Assembly (NCBI GenBank): GCA_964365765.1
Contig: CAYIRB010000030.1
Coordinates: 1 to 12,691, forward strand
DNA length: 12,691 bases
From: CALRGE01 sp964365765
Lineage (GTDB): Bacteria > Patescibacteriota > Gracilibacteria > UBA1369 > 2-02-FULL-48-14
Direction of reading: 5' to 3'
A model generated the notes under the pieces. The model had not been told where the DNA came from. It did no database searches and saw only the letters and a program-made list of their open reading frames with translations. How positions within the stretch are numbered: position 1 is the stretch's first letter; each line of letters opens with the position of its first letter. Shown here piece by piece: positions 6,865 to 12,459 of the stretch. A program made the position numbers and the translations under genes.

Positions 6865-8674
6865 GTTTTTTCGCGATCTCGGCTTGCTGAACTTTCAACA
6901 GAGCGATTGTCTTTGCGTCAAATCCGATTGAATTCGCGTTTTTCAAAGCGAGATTAATGTTGCCATTAACTTGCCTCAATTCATCGTAAAGCGGCGTTGC
7001 CTCCATTTTTTCATTTTCCGACTTCACTTCTTCGTCCGCTTCTTCGGCCTGTTCCACGGTTTTTCCGTATGCGCTCTCAGCCAAATGATGAACGGAATGA
7101 GCCTCATGAGCGATACGCACGGTTGTATTCCACATTTCTCCAAGATCGGCGGCCGTTGAGGTCAAGTTTCTGCCAATCTTCGCGGTACTCGTACCATACT
7201 CAAATAAAACCGGGCAATTCGCCGCAATGAATTCGGAAGCGGCAAGCGCTTCACCTATTTGCGGGATTCCGCTCAAGGATGTAAATTTCGAAGCGATTCC
7301 GCCCAAATTTTCAGCTCTTAAAAAGTGCGCAACCGAGTGTCCCGCTTCACTTCCCACGAGCGCGATTCCCATTAATTCGGTAATCATCTGTGACAGTATG
7401 AAAGTTTTTTCGGCCTGACTTGTTCGGTCTATTCCATAACTCAACATGGAGCCAAGGTTTTTCCAAGTTTCCGTCTTAAAGATTTTTTTGCCGAATTCAT
7501 ATACTCTGGCGGCAAGCGGTTGAGACTTGCTTTCTTCCTTATGCGGAGTCCCTTTGCCGGTAATCTTATTGTTGAAAAAGGTTCCGATTCCATAACCCAA
7601 GTCAAAAGCTCCCACCAAACAGTTGACCGCTCCTTGTGTCACACCGAGTTCCTGGCCCATCACATTTGAAACTCCTTCGTTTGAGCCAATGCCGGTAACA
7701 GCCTCGCGGTAATACAGGTAAGCCGGCATAACCCGTGTCATTTGATTCATATATTCGGGAATATCTTTCGACTCCTTGTATTCGGAGCCCTGTTTTACCT
7801 TCATCTTCACCAATATCAAATCAAGAACCTGAGCCATTTCCTCATCGCTGATTCCCTCGCCTTCTTTCAAATGTTCGTCATCCGCAAGTTCTTCGTGTTT
7901 CTTGATTGGATAAAGTGCCGTGATCATAATGTTGAAAAGCCCGCCCATTGCTTTTAGTTGAGTTGCATACAGTTTCATCATTTCCGCTCCGGCCTTTGTA
8001 GGGTCGGCTATTTTTCTTACTTTTTCGATTCCGGTTTTGAATGCGGCATCCAAACTTGGCACAGCGTCTTCCATATTCAAACCGCCGCTCAATGTGGCAT
8101 AAACAGACTTGGCTCCAAGGTATTTCACAGTGTTTTCGGGATTGCGCAATTGAACCAATAAACTTGTGTTCAAATCTACCGCGTTTTCCATTTTTTCTCT
8201 GGAATGAGACCCCAAAAGTTCCTGAACCGCGTCCATATTTTCTGGCATTTCCTTCGGCTCGGTCATGGCCACCTTTCCCCTAGCCTCAGCCATAACTTCC
8301 GCATACCGCCTGTCCGATTGCTCAATGGTTCCTCCGGCTGTCAACAATTCGCTCTTTAGGTTCTCAAGTTTAATCAGTGCCAGTGAAGTTATTTGTTCCA
8401 ACTCTGCGGTGCCGGCCTCTCCCTGCATGTGCGGTCTTTCATAATGGAATTTTATTGTTGCGATTATAGATTCCGGACTTTGGTTTTTATTTCCCAGTTT
8501 TGCGAACTCTTCGCGAATGCTCTTATTCTTTGTGATTTCCAATATTGATGTTTCAAGAGCTTCAATTTTTAGCCTTTGCTTATCGGGAATATCTCGTTTG
8601 GAAACATTGACGCTTTTTTCCGCCGCGGTCATCGCATCCTTCAGCTCCATTTTGGGTACTTCCGTATTTCCCAT
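6854..8674 (-). CDS. Unknown 606-aa helical protein, last gene of a three-gene operon
   Basis: I do not recognise a family. The protein is predicted mostly alpha-helical by composition. Residues 1-220 are charged and soluble-looking. Residues about 236-256, 349-367 and 427-440 form hydrophobic, Gly/Ala-rich stretches (for example LVGAFDLGYGIGTFF) too interrupted by charges to be confident membrane helices. Histidines cluster in HSVAHF (446-451) and in 523-530. The C-terminus (540-606) is acidic, then helical. There is no N-terminal signal peptide. Its ATG shares the last base of the upstream gene's TAA (TAATG), indicating translational coupling, and no Shine-Dalgarno sequence is seen. Its 3' end overlaps purD by 11 bp in convergent orientation. 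It is a real gene by its length and the operon arrangement; function unknown. Confidence 0.85.
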   Translation of the reverse strand: MGNTEVPKMELKDAMTAAEKSVNVSKRDIPDKQRLKIEALETSILEITKNKSIREEFAKLGNKNQSPESIIATIKFHYERPHMQGEAGTAELEQITSLALIKLENLKSELLTAGGTIEQSDRRYAEVMAEARGKVAMTEPKEMPENMDAVQELLGSHSREKMENAVDLNTSLLVQLRNPENTVKYLGAKSVYATLSGGLNMEDAVPSLDAAFKTGIEKVRKIADPTKAGAEMMKLYATQLKAMGGLFNIMITALYPIKKHEELADDEHLKEGEGISDEEMAQVLDLILVKMKVKQGSEYKESKDIPEYMNQMTRVMPAYLYYREAVTGIGSNEGVSNVMGQELGVTQGAVNCLVGAFDLGYGIGTFFNNKITGKGTPHKEESKSQPLAARVYEFGKKIFKTETWKNLGSMLSYGIDRTSQAEKTFILSQMITELMGIALVGSEAGHSVAHFLRAENLGGIASKFTSLSGIPQIGEALAASEFIAANCPVLFEYGTSTAKIGRNLTSTAADLGEMWNTTVRIAHEAHSVHHLAESAYGKTVEQAEEADEEVKSENEKMEATPLYDELRQVNGNINLALKNANSIGFDAKTIALLKVQQAEIAKKLTK

Positions 8675-9000
8675 TATATTTGATTTAACAAATCTTCCGG
8701 GCTCTCGGATTCCCTGCTCGATTTCTCGGCGTCCTTTAACAGTTTCGGCAATGTTACATTTTTGTACTTCCGCAGTGCTTCAATCCATGCCTTGTTATTT
8801 GTTATCCGTTCGTCCAATAATTCCTCCCCGGCTTTTGCTCTCGAGCCCGCTTCTTCCTCCAAAATCGCGACGAATTTATTCAACTGTTCACCGGTCATTG
8901 CGGAGATTTTGTCGGTCCAAAATGCTTTCTCATCAGTGTGTTCCTTCAAAGCAACCGAACTATTGATTAAATTTTGAGCTTTTGTTTTTAAGTCCGTCAT
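8674..9000 (-). CDS. Unknown 108-aa helical protein, middle gene of the operon
   Basis: A small, soluble, charged helical protein of no recognised family. It has conserved-looking aromatic anchors (Trp28 in KAFWTDK, Trp72 in NKAWIEAL) and a Ser/Glu-rich tail ending SPEDLLNQI. There are no cysteines, signal peptide or membrane segment. Its ATG overlaps the stop of the upstream 174-codon gene by 4 bp (ATGA), and its TAA overlaps the next ATG by 1 bp. The three proteins are therefore very likely made together and may form a complex, with this one as a small partner or chaperone. That role is inference from gene order only. Confidence 0.8.
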   Translation of the reverse strand: MTDLKTKAQNLINSSVALKEHTDEKAFWTDKISAMTGEQLNKFVAILEEEAGSRAKAGEELLDERITNNKAWIEALRKYKNVTLPKLLKDAEKSSRESESPEDLLNQI

Positions 9001-9521
9001 ACGCCGTAAATTTCAGAAAACTTATCAAGAATATCCGGGATAGGAATTTGTTTAATGTAAGATTCATATTCCATTCGCAAGTCATACGAAATTCCCTTCA
9101 CCATTGCGTAGAACTTTATGATCGCCATCTGTGCCGAATTGGTCACGCGGTTCTCCCATGCAGATTCCGCCAGCCTGTCCGCCGGCGTTCCGGCACGTAC
9201 GGAAAGTTTCTTTGCGAATTCTTCCGAATTTTGATTTTTTACAATGTAATCGAACATTTTTTCGTACCTGGTCTCGTCTTCACTAAGTTTTTGTAATACC
9301 TCGGGCATTCGATTTTTATCCGCGGAAAGCATTTCCAATTTCATGTGTGCCTTGAAAATATTTCCGGCATAAATCGAATCATGAAACTTTGCATCGATTT
9401 TTTTCATCAAGGCTTTGTAGGTGTCTTTCTGAATTTCCGCCGCCATAATTGCACGATCGACTTTCGGGTCGGCAATTTTGTTTTCGGGCTCTATTTCTAT
9501 TTTTTGTTTTGGTTTATCCAT
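8997..9521 (-). CDS. Unknown 174-aa helical protein, first gene of the operon
   Basis: No family is recognised. It is a charged, helix-rich cytoplasmic-type protein. The N-terminus MDKPKQKIEIEPENK is polar, followed by amphipathic helices. A TTG codon upstream in frame (9545) would add 8 residues, but it overlaps the -10 box, and the predicted transcript begins at about 9538. The ATG at 9521 is therefore the better start, 17 nt into the mRNA. GGTGG just before it is a weak Shine-Dalgarno candidate. The stop overlaps the next ATG by 4 bp. Coding is supported by length, promoter and coupling to the two genes that follow. Confidence 0.8.
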   Translation of the reverse strand: MDKPKQKIEIEPENKIADPKVDRAIMAAEIQKDTYKALMKKIDAKFHDSIYAGNIFKAHMKLEMLSADKNRMPEVLQKLSEDETRYEKMFDYIVKNQNSEEFAKKLSVRAGTPADRLAESAWENRVTNSAQMAIIKFYAMVKGISYDLRMEYESYIKQIPIPDILDKFSEIYGV

Positions 9522-9544
9522 GCCACCGGTAAAATAATCTCTCA

Positions 9545-9573
9545 ATTATAGCATAATTTGAGATTACTTTAAA
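9545..9573 (-). promoter_or_regulatory. Extended -10 promoter of the three-gene unknown operon
   Basis: On the minus strand TTTAAA (9573-9568), a 17-bp spacer and TATAAT (9550-9545) preceded by TGC, which is an extended -10. The predicted start at about 9538 leaves a 17-nt leader to the ATG at 9521. Confidence 0.75.
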
Positions 9574-9585
9574 GTCCTTTGCTCC

Positions 9586-10011
9586 TTATTTTTTCTTCTT
9601 GGTGACCGGTTTTTTTGCGGCTTTACTGCGACCCTTTTTAGCCATTTTGGCATTAAGCATCACCTTTTGCTCATGCACGTATTTTGTCACGGCGGTTTTG
9701 AACATTTCGGCCTTGTGCGTCGCCTTGTGAAGCAGTGCGTCAAGTTCGGCTCTCTTCATATTGGCAACATCGGCGGCCTTGTCTTTCGCCTTATCAATGG
9801 CATCGGCAACAGAAGGGTTCTTTGCTATTCCCACTATAATATCGACAATCTCCTCGCCCATCATCGCCATATCCTTCACTAGACCCTTTGTGTCGCCTTG
9901 AGTGAGCTTCTTTCGAATTTTCTTTCCTTCTTCAGGAGCAAACAGAATGCCCGAAATGGCACCCGTAAGAAGTCCGAGTCCCAATGCGATTTTTCCTGCT
10001 TTGTTTGACAT
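9586..10011 (-). CDS. YtxH-like small membrane-anchored protein with Lys-rich tail
   Basis: Residues 3-35 match the YtxH/gas-vesicle-like pattern: a short Gly-rich hydrophobic segment (IALGLGLLTGAISGILFAP) followed by EEGKKIRKKL, an N-terminal membrane anchor with a basic flank. The rest (about 36-125) is a helical, Ala/Lys/Asp-rich rod of the LEA-like type. The last 15 or so residues are nearly all Lys/Ala, a possible nucleic-acid or acidic-surface binding tail. YtxH proteins are linked to general stress in Firmicutes, but the molecular role is unclear. I chose the ATG at 10011; a GTG at 10035 overlaps the maf stop (GTGA) and would add 8 polar residues. It lies directly downstream of maf, so it is probably cotranscribed. 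Confidence 0.75.
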   Translation of the reverse strand: MSNKAGKIALGLGLLTGAISGILFAPEEGKKIRKKLTQGDTKGLVKDMAMMGEEIVDIIVGIAKNPSVADAIDKAKDKAADVANMKRAELDALLHKATHKAEMFKTAVTKYVHEQKVMLNAKMAKKGRSKAAKKPVTKKKK

Positions 10012-10031
10012 GGTATGGTGGTTAGTTTTTT

Positions 10032-10640
10032 TCACTTTACAATATCCAGCAGGTCAATGTCAAAATCCTTTAGCATCAGGTTTAATCGGTACAAGGGAAG
10101 TCCCACAACATTGAAATAATCTCCGTCAAAACTTTTTATGAAAATAGAGGCCAAGCCTTGGGCCGCGTAAGCTGCCGCTTTATCCACCCATTCGTTTTTA
10201 TCGAGGTATTTATTTATCTCTTCGTCGCTCATCATAATGAATGTAATTTTGGATGACTCGACGAAAGTCAATTGTTTGCCCGACTCGGCATCAATTAAAC
10301 ACATACCGGAATGGACTTCGTGAGTATTGCCTTGAAGCAGTTTTAACATTCGAAACGCGTCCGCCCTGTCTTTCGGCTTTTCCAAAATATGATCGTGAAG
10401 CGCTCCCACCGTGTCCACGCCCAAAATCAGTCCCTTTTTGTACTTTTTCGCGATTTCTTCCGCCTTTCCCACCGCGTTCCCCAAAACCAGTTCACGCGCG
10501 GATAGGTTTTGGTCGTTTTCTTCCTTAAAATGCAGGGCGGGATCGATCTTAAATTTAAGTCCGATTAATTTCAAAAGCTCAATCCGGCGCGGACTTTTTG
10601 AGGCCAGAATTATGATTTGATGATTTTCCTTTGACAGCAT
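10032..10640 (-). CDS. maf: Maf/YhdE-family nucleoside triphosphate pyrophosphatase
   Basis: It hydrolyses non-canonical or excess nucleoside triphosphates to monophosphates; the YhdE branch acts on dTTP/UTP. It is linked to house-cleaning and division arrest. The 202-aa length fits the family. Motifs: the N-terminal LASKSPRR (12-19) nucleotide-binding signature, GVDTV (74-78) with catalytic Asp75, EKPKD (88-92), HEVHSGM (107-113), and the C-terminal W-x-x-KAAAYAAQG (151-162) and VVGLPL (178-183) strings. The ATG at 10640 has no Shine-Dalgarno sequence. The stop overlaps a possible GTG start of the YtxH-like gene. It is transcribed divergently from rpsT, with promoters that interleave. Substrate preference was not tested here. 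Confidence 0.93.
   Translation of the reverse strand: MLSKENHQIIILASKSPRRIELLKLIGLKFKIDPALHFKEENDQNLSARELVLGNAVGKAEEIAKKYKKGLILGVDTVGALHDHILEKPKDRADAFRMLKLLQGNTHEVHSGMCLIDAESGKQLTFVESSKITFIMMSDEEINKYLDKNEWVDKAAAYAAQGLASIFIKSFDGDYFNVVGLPLYRLNLMLKDFDIDLLDIVK
10034..10063 (-). promoter_or_regulatory. Possible internal promoter for the YtxH-like gene
   Basis: Inside the 3' end of maf, TTGACA (10063-10058, perfect) is followed by an 18-bp spacer and TAAAGT (10039-10034, 4 of 6). The predicted transcript would start about 17 nt before the ATG at 10011. The -10 is weak, and the -35 could be coincidental coding sequence. Confidence 0.3.
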
Positions 10641-10659
10641 AAGGTTTAACCACTATATT
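10631..10659 (+). promoter_or_regulatory. Strong rpsT promoter
   Basis: TTGACA (10631-10636, perfect), a 17-bp spacer and TATATT (10654-10659, 5 of 6). Start expected at about 10666, giving a 31-nt leader without an evident Shine-Dalgarno site. The -35 lies within the first codons of the divergent maf gene. Confidence 0.8.
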
Positions 10660-10685
10660 TTACGGGCATTTTTCAGAAAAACCAA
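10657..10685 (-). promoter_or_regulatory. Probable maf promoter, overlapping the rpsT promoter
   Basis: On the minus strand TTGGTT (10685-10680, 3 of 6), a 17-bp spacer and TAAAAT (10662-10657, 5 of 6). The predicted leader is about 10 nt. Its -10 shares bases with the rpsT -10, so the two divergent genes compete for polymerase. Confidence 0.45.
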
Positions 10686-10696
10686 CAAAATCAATT

Positions 10697-11047
10697 ATGC
10701 CAATCATAAAGTCAGCGAAAAAACGCGTCCTGCAAAGCGCGAAAAGACAAGCAAGAAACTACAAAGTAAGAACGGCCTTGAAAAAAGCCATCAGAGCATT
10801 GCTTGAAGCAGTTAAGGTCGGTAACAAGGCTGATGCGGAAAAACTTCTTTCAGCCTCGTATAAAGTCATAGATACGGCTTCCAAAAAACACATCTTGAAC
10901 AGAAAAACCGCCGCGAGAAGAAAATCCATGCTCGCGAAGGCCATTGCGAATATCGGAAAAGCAAAGTCCGAGCCTGTGAAAACGGCGCCGGTTGCTGCAA
11001 AAGCCAAGAAAGGCTCTAAGCCGGTGAAAAAGGTTGCGAAGAAGTAA
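10697..11047 (+). CDS. rpsT: 30S ribosomal protein S20 with C-terminal extension
   Basis: S20 binds 16S rRNA early in small-subunit assembly. The N-terminal core shows the family pattern: MPIIKSAKKRVLQSAKRQARN, then paired long basic helices with HILNRKTAARRKSMLAKAI at about residues 56-74. Typical S20 is 84-90 aa; this one is 116 aa because of a tail of about 30 residues made almost entirely of Lys, Ala, Pro and Val. The tail may contact rRNA further out on the subunit. The gene stands alone, with its own strong promoter and a terminator 15 nt after the stop, consistent with independent, high-level expression. No Shine-Dalgarno sequence precedes the ATG. Confidence 0.95.
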   Translation: MPIIKSAKKRVLQSAKRQARNYKVRTALKKAIRALLEAVKVGNKADAEKLLSASYKVIDTASKKHILNRKTAARRKSMLAKAIANIGKAKSEPVKTAPVAAKAKKGSKPVKKVAKK

Positions 11048-11061
11048 TTCGCTTATGAACT

Positions 11062-11084
11062 CGGCAAGGGCTTGCTGTTTTTTT
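11062..11084 (+). terminator. Rho-independent terminator of rpsT
   Basis: CGGCAA and TTGCTG pair (6 bp with one G-T) around a GGGC loop, followed directly by seven T. It sits 15 nt after the rpsT stop. Confidence 0.85.
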
Positions 11085-11122
11085 ATTGTGTGGTAGCATT
11101 CTTTCCTGAACAATTTAATTCA

Positions 11123-11497
11123 CTATATTTCGATAAATTCTTTGTTGGGAATTTTCTTGAAAGATACTACTTCATAACCAGCATTAACCGTTAAAAGATC
11201 CAGGAATAGACGAAGCGTGCGTCCGTTGCCCTCTCGGAATGGGTGGATTACGTTCACCGTCCGAATCTTGCCAGCCCATGTGTAAAGGTGCCCCAAGAAA
11301 TACTCGTGAATCTCGAACAATAGCTTCAGCTCTAGTTTTAACTTAGCTTCGTGGAGCAGTTTAAAAAAATGCTTATAGGCATCACTCAAAAGAACCGTTT
11401 CAGCATTTCCCAGTACTTTTAGGTCAGTAATGCCTAATTTATTCTTGGTTACATCTGCTTCGTCGCCTCCAGTGCTATAACGAGAACCCACGACCAT
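11123..11497 (-). CDS. Shortened Fic-domain protein (toxin of a VbhA/Fic-type module), probably degenerate
   Basis: Fic enzymes transfer AMP (or another nucleotide part) onto target proteins. The active-site signature HPFREGNGR is complete at residues 85-93 (His85 catalytic, Glu89 metal ligand). Upstream, NKLGITD (19-25) and IHEYFLGHLYTWAGKIRTVNV (63-83) match the family. However, RTVNV runs directly into IHPFREGNGR. In usual Fic proteins several dozen residues lie between these strings, including the beta-hairpin flap that docks the target. The protein also ends about 31 residues after the motif (stop TAG at 11125-11123), with little of the usual C-terminal helices. At 124 aa it is well below a full Fic domain. 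The frame stays open across the junction, so it is an in-frame deletion or a minimal variant. It overlaps the antitoxin gene by 23 bp. Confidence 0.8.
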   Translation of the reverse strand: MVVGSRYSTGGDEADVTKNKLGITDLKVLGNAETVLLSDAYKHFFKLLHEAKLKLELKLLFEIHEYFLGHLYTWAGKIRTVNVIHPFREGNGRTLRLFLDLLTVNAGYEVVSFKKIPNKEFIEI

Positions 11498-11630
11498 ATT
11501 TCTTCAACAAAGTGTTAACCTTGATGTCTTTGCGCGCTCGTTCAAAACTGAGTCCTTCCAGTCTGGATGAAGCGCTTACGGCTCGATCAAGAGCTTGTTT
11601 ACTTGGCATTACTGCTTGTTTGGATTTCAT
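11475..11630 (-). CDS. VbhA-like Fic antitoxin (51 aa)
   Basis: A small gene directly upstream of, and overlapping, the Fic gene. The helix AVSASSRLEGLSFERA (residues 17-32) contains the Fic-inhibitory motif [S/T]xxxE[G/N] as Ser21-Ser-Arg-Leu-Glu25-Gly26. It closely resembles the A-x-A-S-x-R-L-E-G-L core of VbhA from Bartonella. In that family the Glu binds the second anchor Arg of the Fic motif and blocks productive ATP binding. The antitoxin-first order and the 23-bp overlap with the toxin start are typical of type II modules. The ATG at 11630 sits exactly at the predicted transcription start, giving a leaderless mRNA. The inhibitory motif is intact although the toxin looks shortened. Confidence 0.8.
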   Translation of the reverse strand: MKSKQAVMPSKQALDRAVSASSRLEGLSFERARKDIKVNTLLKKYGRGFSL

Positions 11631-11636
11631 GCCTTT

Positions 11637-11665
11637 ATTTTACTGGTTTGATACTTAAATAACAA
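11637..11665 (-). promoter_or_regulatory. Antitoxin-Fic promoter, predicted leaderless
   Basis: On the minus strand TTGTTA (11665-11660, 4 of 6), a 17-bp spacer and TAAAAT (11642-11637, 5 of 6). Counting 7 nt from the -10 puts the start site on the A of the antitoxin ATG at 11630. Confidence 0.6.
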
Positions 11666-11682
11666 GCTTTTGTAGCGGATTT

Positions 11683-11707
11683 GCAATGTGCGTTTTTTGC
11701 ATATTGC
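11683..11707. repeat. Inverted repeat followed by T-run upstream of the antitoxin
   Basis: GCAATGTGC (11683-11691) and GCATATTGC (11699-11707) pair over 9 bp with one G-T, around the loop GTTTTTT. TTTT follows on the plus strand, giving a weak terminator shape, but no plus-strand gene precedes it. It could instead be a binding site for the TA module. Confidence 0.4.
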
Positions 11708-11722
11708 TTTTCCCTTCCTTTC

Positions 11723-11749
11723 GAACTTGTTCCAGATTGTAACAAGTTC
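11723..11749. repeat. Perfect 9-bp inverted repeat between the TA module and the tRNA
   Basis: GAACTTGTT (11723-11731) and AACAAGTTC (11741-11749) are exact reverse complements separated by 9 nt. It is either a hairpin or an operator-like site. No clear T run follows in either direction. It lies in the 176-nt gap that holds no gene. Confidence 0.5.
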
Positions 11750-11788
11750 ATTATTTTAACAAACTTTTTCTAGTTTTCGTTTGTCAAA

Positions 11789-11806
11789 CTATTAAAAGTT
11801 TAATAG
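11789..11806 (-). terminator. AT-rich hairpin immediately after the tRNA-Ile2 CCA
   Basis: CTATTAA and TTAATAG form a 7-bp stem with a 4-nt loop, starting at the base right after the encoded CCA. It is followed by only three T, so it may act as a weak terminator or as a 3'-processing signal. Confidence 0.4.
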
Positions 11807-11882
11807 TGGTGGGCCAGGCTGGGATTGAACCAGCGACCAAAAGATTATGAGTCTTCTGCTCTAACCACTGAGCTACTGGCCC
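11807..11882 (-). tRNA. tRNA with CAU anticodon, probably tRNA-Ile2 (lysidine-modified)
   Basis: A 76-nt canonical cloverleaf with encoded CCA. Acceptor GGGCCAG/CTGGCCC (7 pairs), D arm GCTCAGTGGTTAGAGC, anticodon stem GAAGA/TCTTT with loop CTCATAA (anticodon CAT), variable TGGTC, T arm GCTGG/CCAGC. From memory, the D arm, variable loop and T stem match Escherichia coli tRNA-Ile2 (ileX) nearly base for base and differ from elongator tRNA-Met. It would therefore decode AUA after TilS converts C34 to lysidine. Elongator tRNA-Met remains the alternative. It lies 16 nt after the Fur-family gene. Confidence 0.9.
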
Positions 11883-11895
11883 GTATTGTATGCGA

Positions 11896-11924
11896 ATTTT
11901 AGATTGAAAAAGGGCGAATTGCAA
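11896..11924 (-). promoter_or_regulatory. tRNA-Ile2 promoter inside the end of the Fur-family gene
   Basis: On the minus strand TTGCAA (11924-11919, 4 of 6), a 17-bp spacer and TAAAAT (11901-11896, 5 of 6). The start site would be about 7 nt upstream of the tRNA. The -35 is in the last codons of the regulator and the -10 spans its stop codon. Confidence 0.5.
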
Positions 11925-12333
11925 ACGTCCCGTTTAATTCTTTTCTGGGCGTGTTGCATGAGTCGCAAGTGCCGTGAAGGGTTGTGGCGACTTTGCGGAT
12001 TTTGAAATTCGAGTGAGGACTGATGCAGGAAGTACAGATATTGATGGTCGGGTATTCCAGATTTTGGATTTGGCCGCATTTCTCGCAGACAAAGTGGTGG
12101 TGAGGCTCGCGGTAAATTTCAAAAAACATTATGTTCGAGTCGTTTTTTATGCTGGAAATCAGTTTGAGCGTTTCGAGCTGGGAAAGGTTTCGGTATATCG
12201 TTGCCAAGCTGACTTTCGGGTGGATTTTTTTGACGCGTTTGTGAACTTCAGGAGCGTCAATATGCCCTCCGTCGTCCTTCAGGATTTTAAGAATCGAGTT
12301 GCGTTGCGGACTGTATCTTGGTTTTTTTGTCAT
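11899..12333 (-). CDS. Fur-family metalloregulator (Fur/PerR/Zur type) with an extra CxxC
   Basis: From ATG 12333 the protein is 144 aa, the usual Fur length. N-terminal winged helix: SPQRNSILKIL (8-18), GHIDAPEVHKRV (23-34) and the recognition helix SLATIYRNLSQLE (42-54). C-terminal dimerisation domain: HHH at 78-80 (regulatory metal site), CEKC at 83-86 and CDSC at 123-126 (the usual structural zinc pair). A further CTSC at 100-103 is not standard and may bind another metal or a disulfide. An in-frame ATG at 12390 would add 19 residues, with AAGG 4 nt before it; I prefer 12333 because the family starts there. It is divergent from sufB, so it plausibly controls Fe-S assembly. Which metal or peroxide it senses cannot be told from sequence alone. 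Confidence 0.9.
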   Translation of the reverse strand: MTKKPRYSPQRNSILKILKDDGGHIDAPEVHKRVKKIHPKVSLATIYRNLSQLETLKLISSIKNDSNIMFFEIYREPHHHFVCEKCGQIQNLEYPTINICTSCISPHSNFKIRKVATTLHGTCDSCNTPRKELNGTFAIRPFSI

Positions 12334-12410
12334 ATTTTTTAGATTTAGCACATTACGCTTCGCTTCATGTGTGATGTGAATAATAGTCATTTAACCTTAA
12401 AAAGCAAGTC

Positions 12411-12423
12411 TTAATAGTATTGA
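12411..12423. promoter_or_regulatory. Candidate Fur-type operator
   Basis: TTAATAGTATTGA is symmetric about G12417 except for one pair (the wider 7-1-7 element is symmetric at 5 of 7 positions). That is the layout of Fur/PerR/Zur boxes. It overlaps the first bases of the sufB -35 and lies upstream of the regulator gene. Confidence 0.35.
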
Positions 12424-12448
12424 TTCCTACTTAATTTTCGGGTAGAGT
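12420..12448 (+). promoter_or_regulatory. Probable sufB promoter, very short leader
   Basis: TTGATT (12420-12425, 4 of 6), a 17-bp spacer and TAGAGT (12443-12448, 4 of 6). The start would be at about 12455, leaving about 5 nt before the ATG at 12460. Confidence 0.45.
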
Positions 12449-12459
12449 CGGCGTACCTT

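Noticed and set aside
9522..9545. TTG start adding 8 residues to the 174-aa protein
   Set aside because: The TTG overlaps the TATAAT box and lies upstream of the predicted transcription start.
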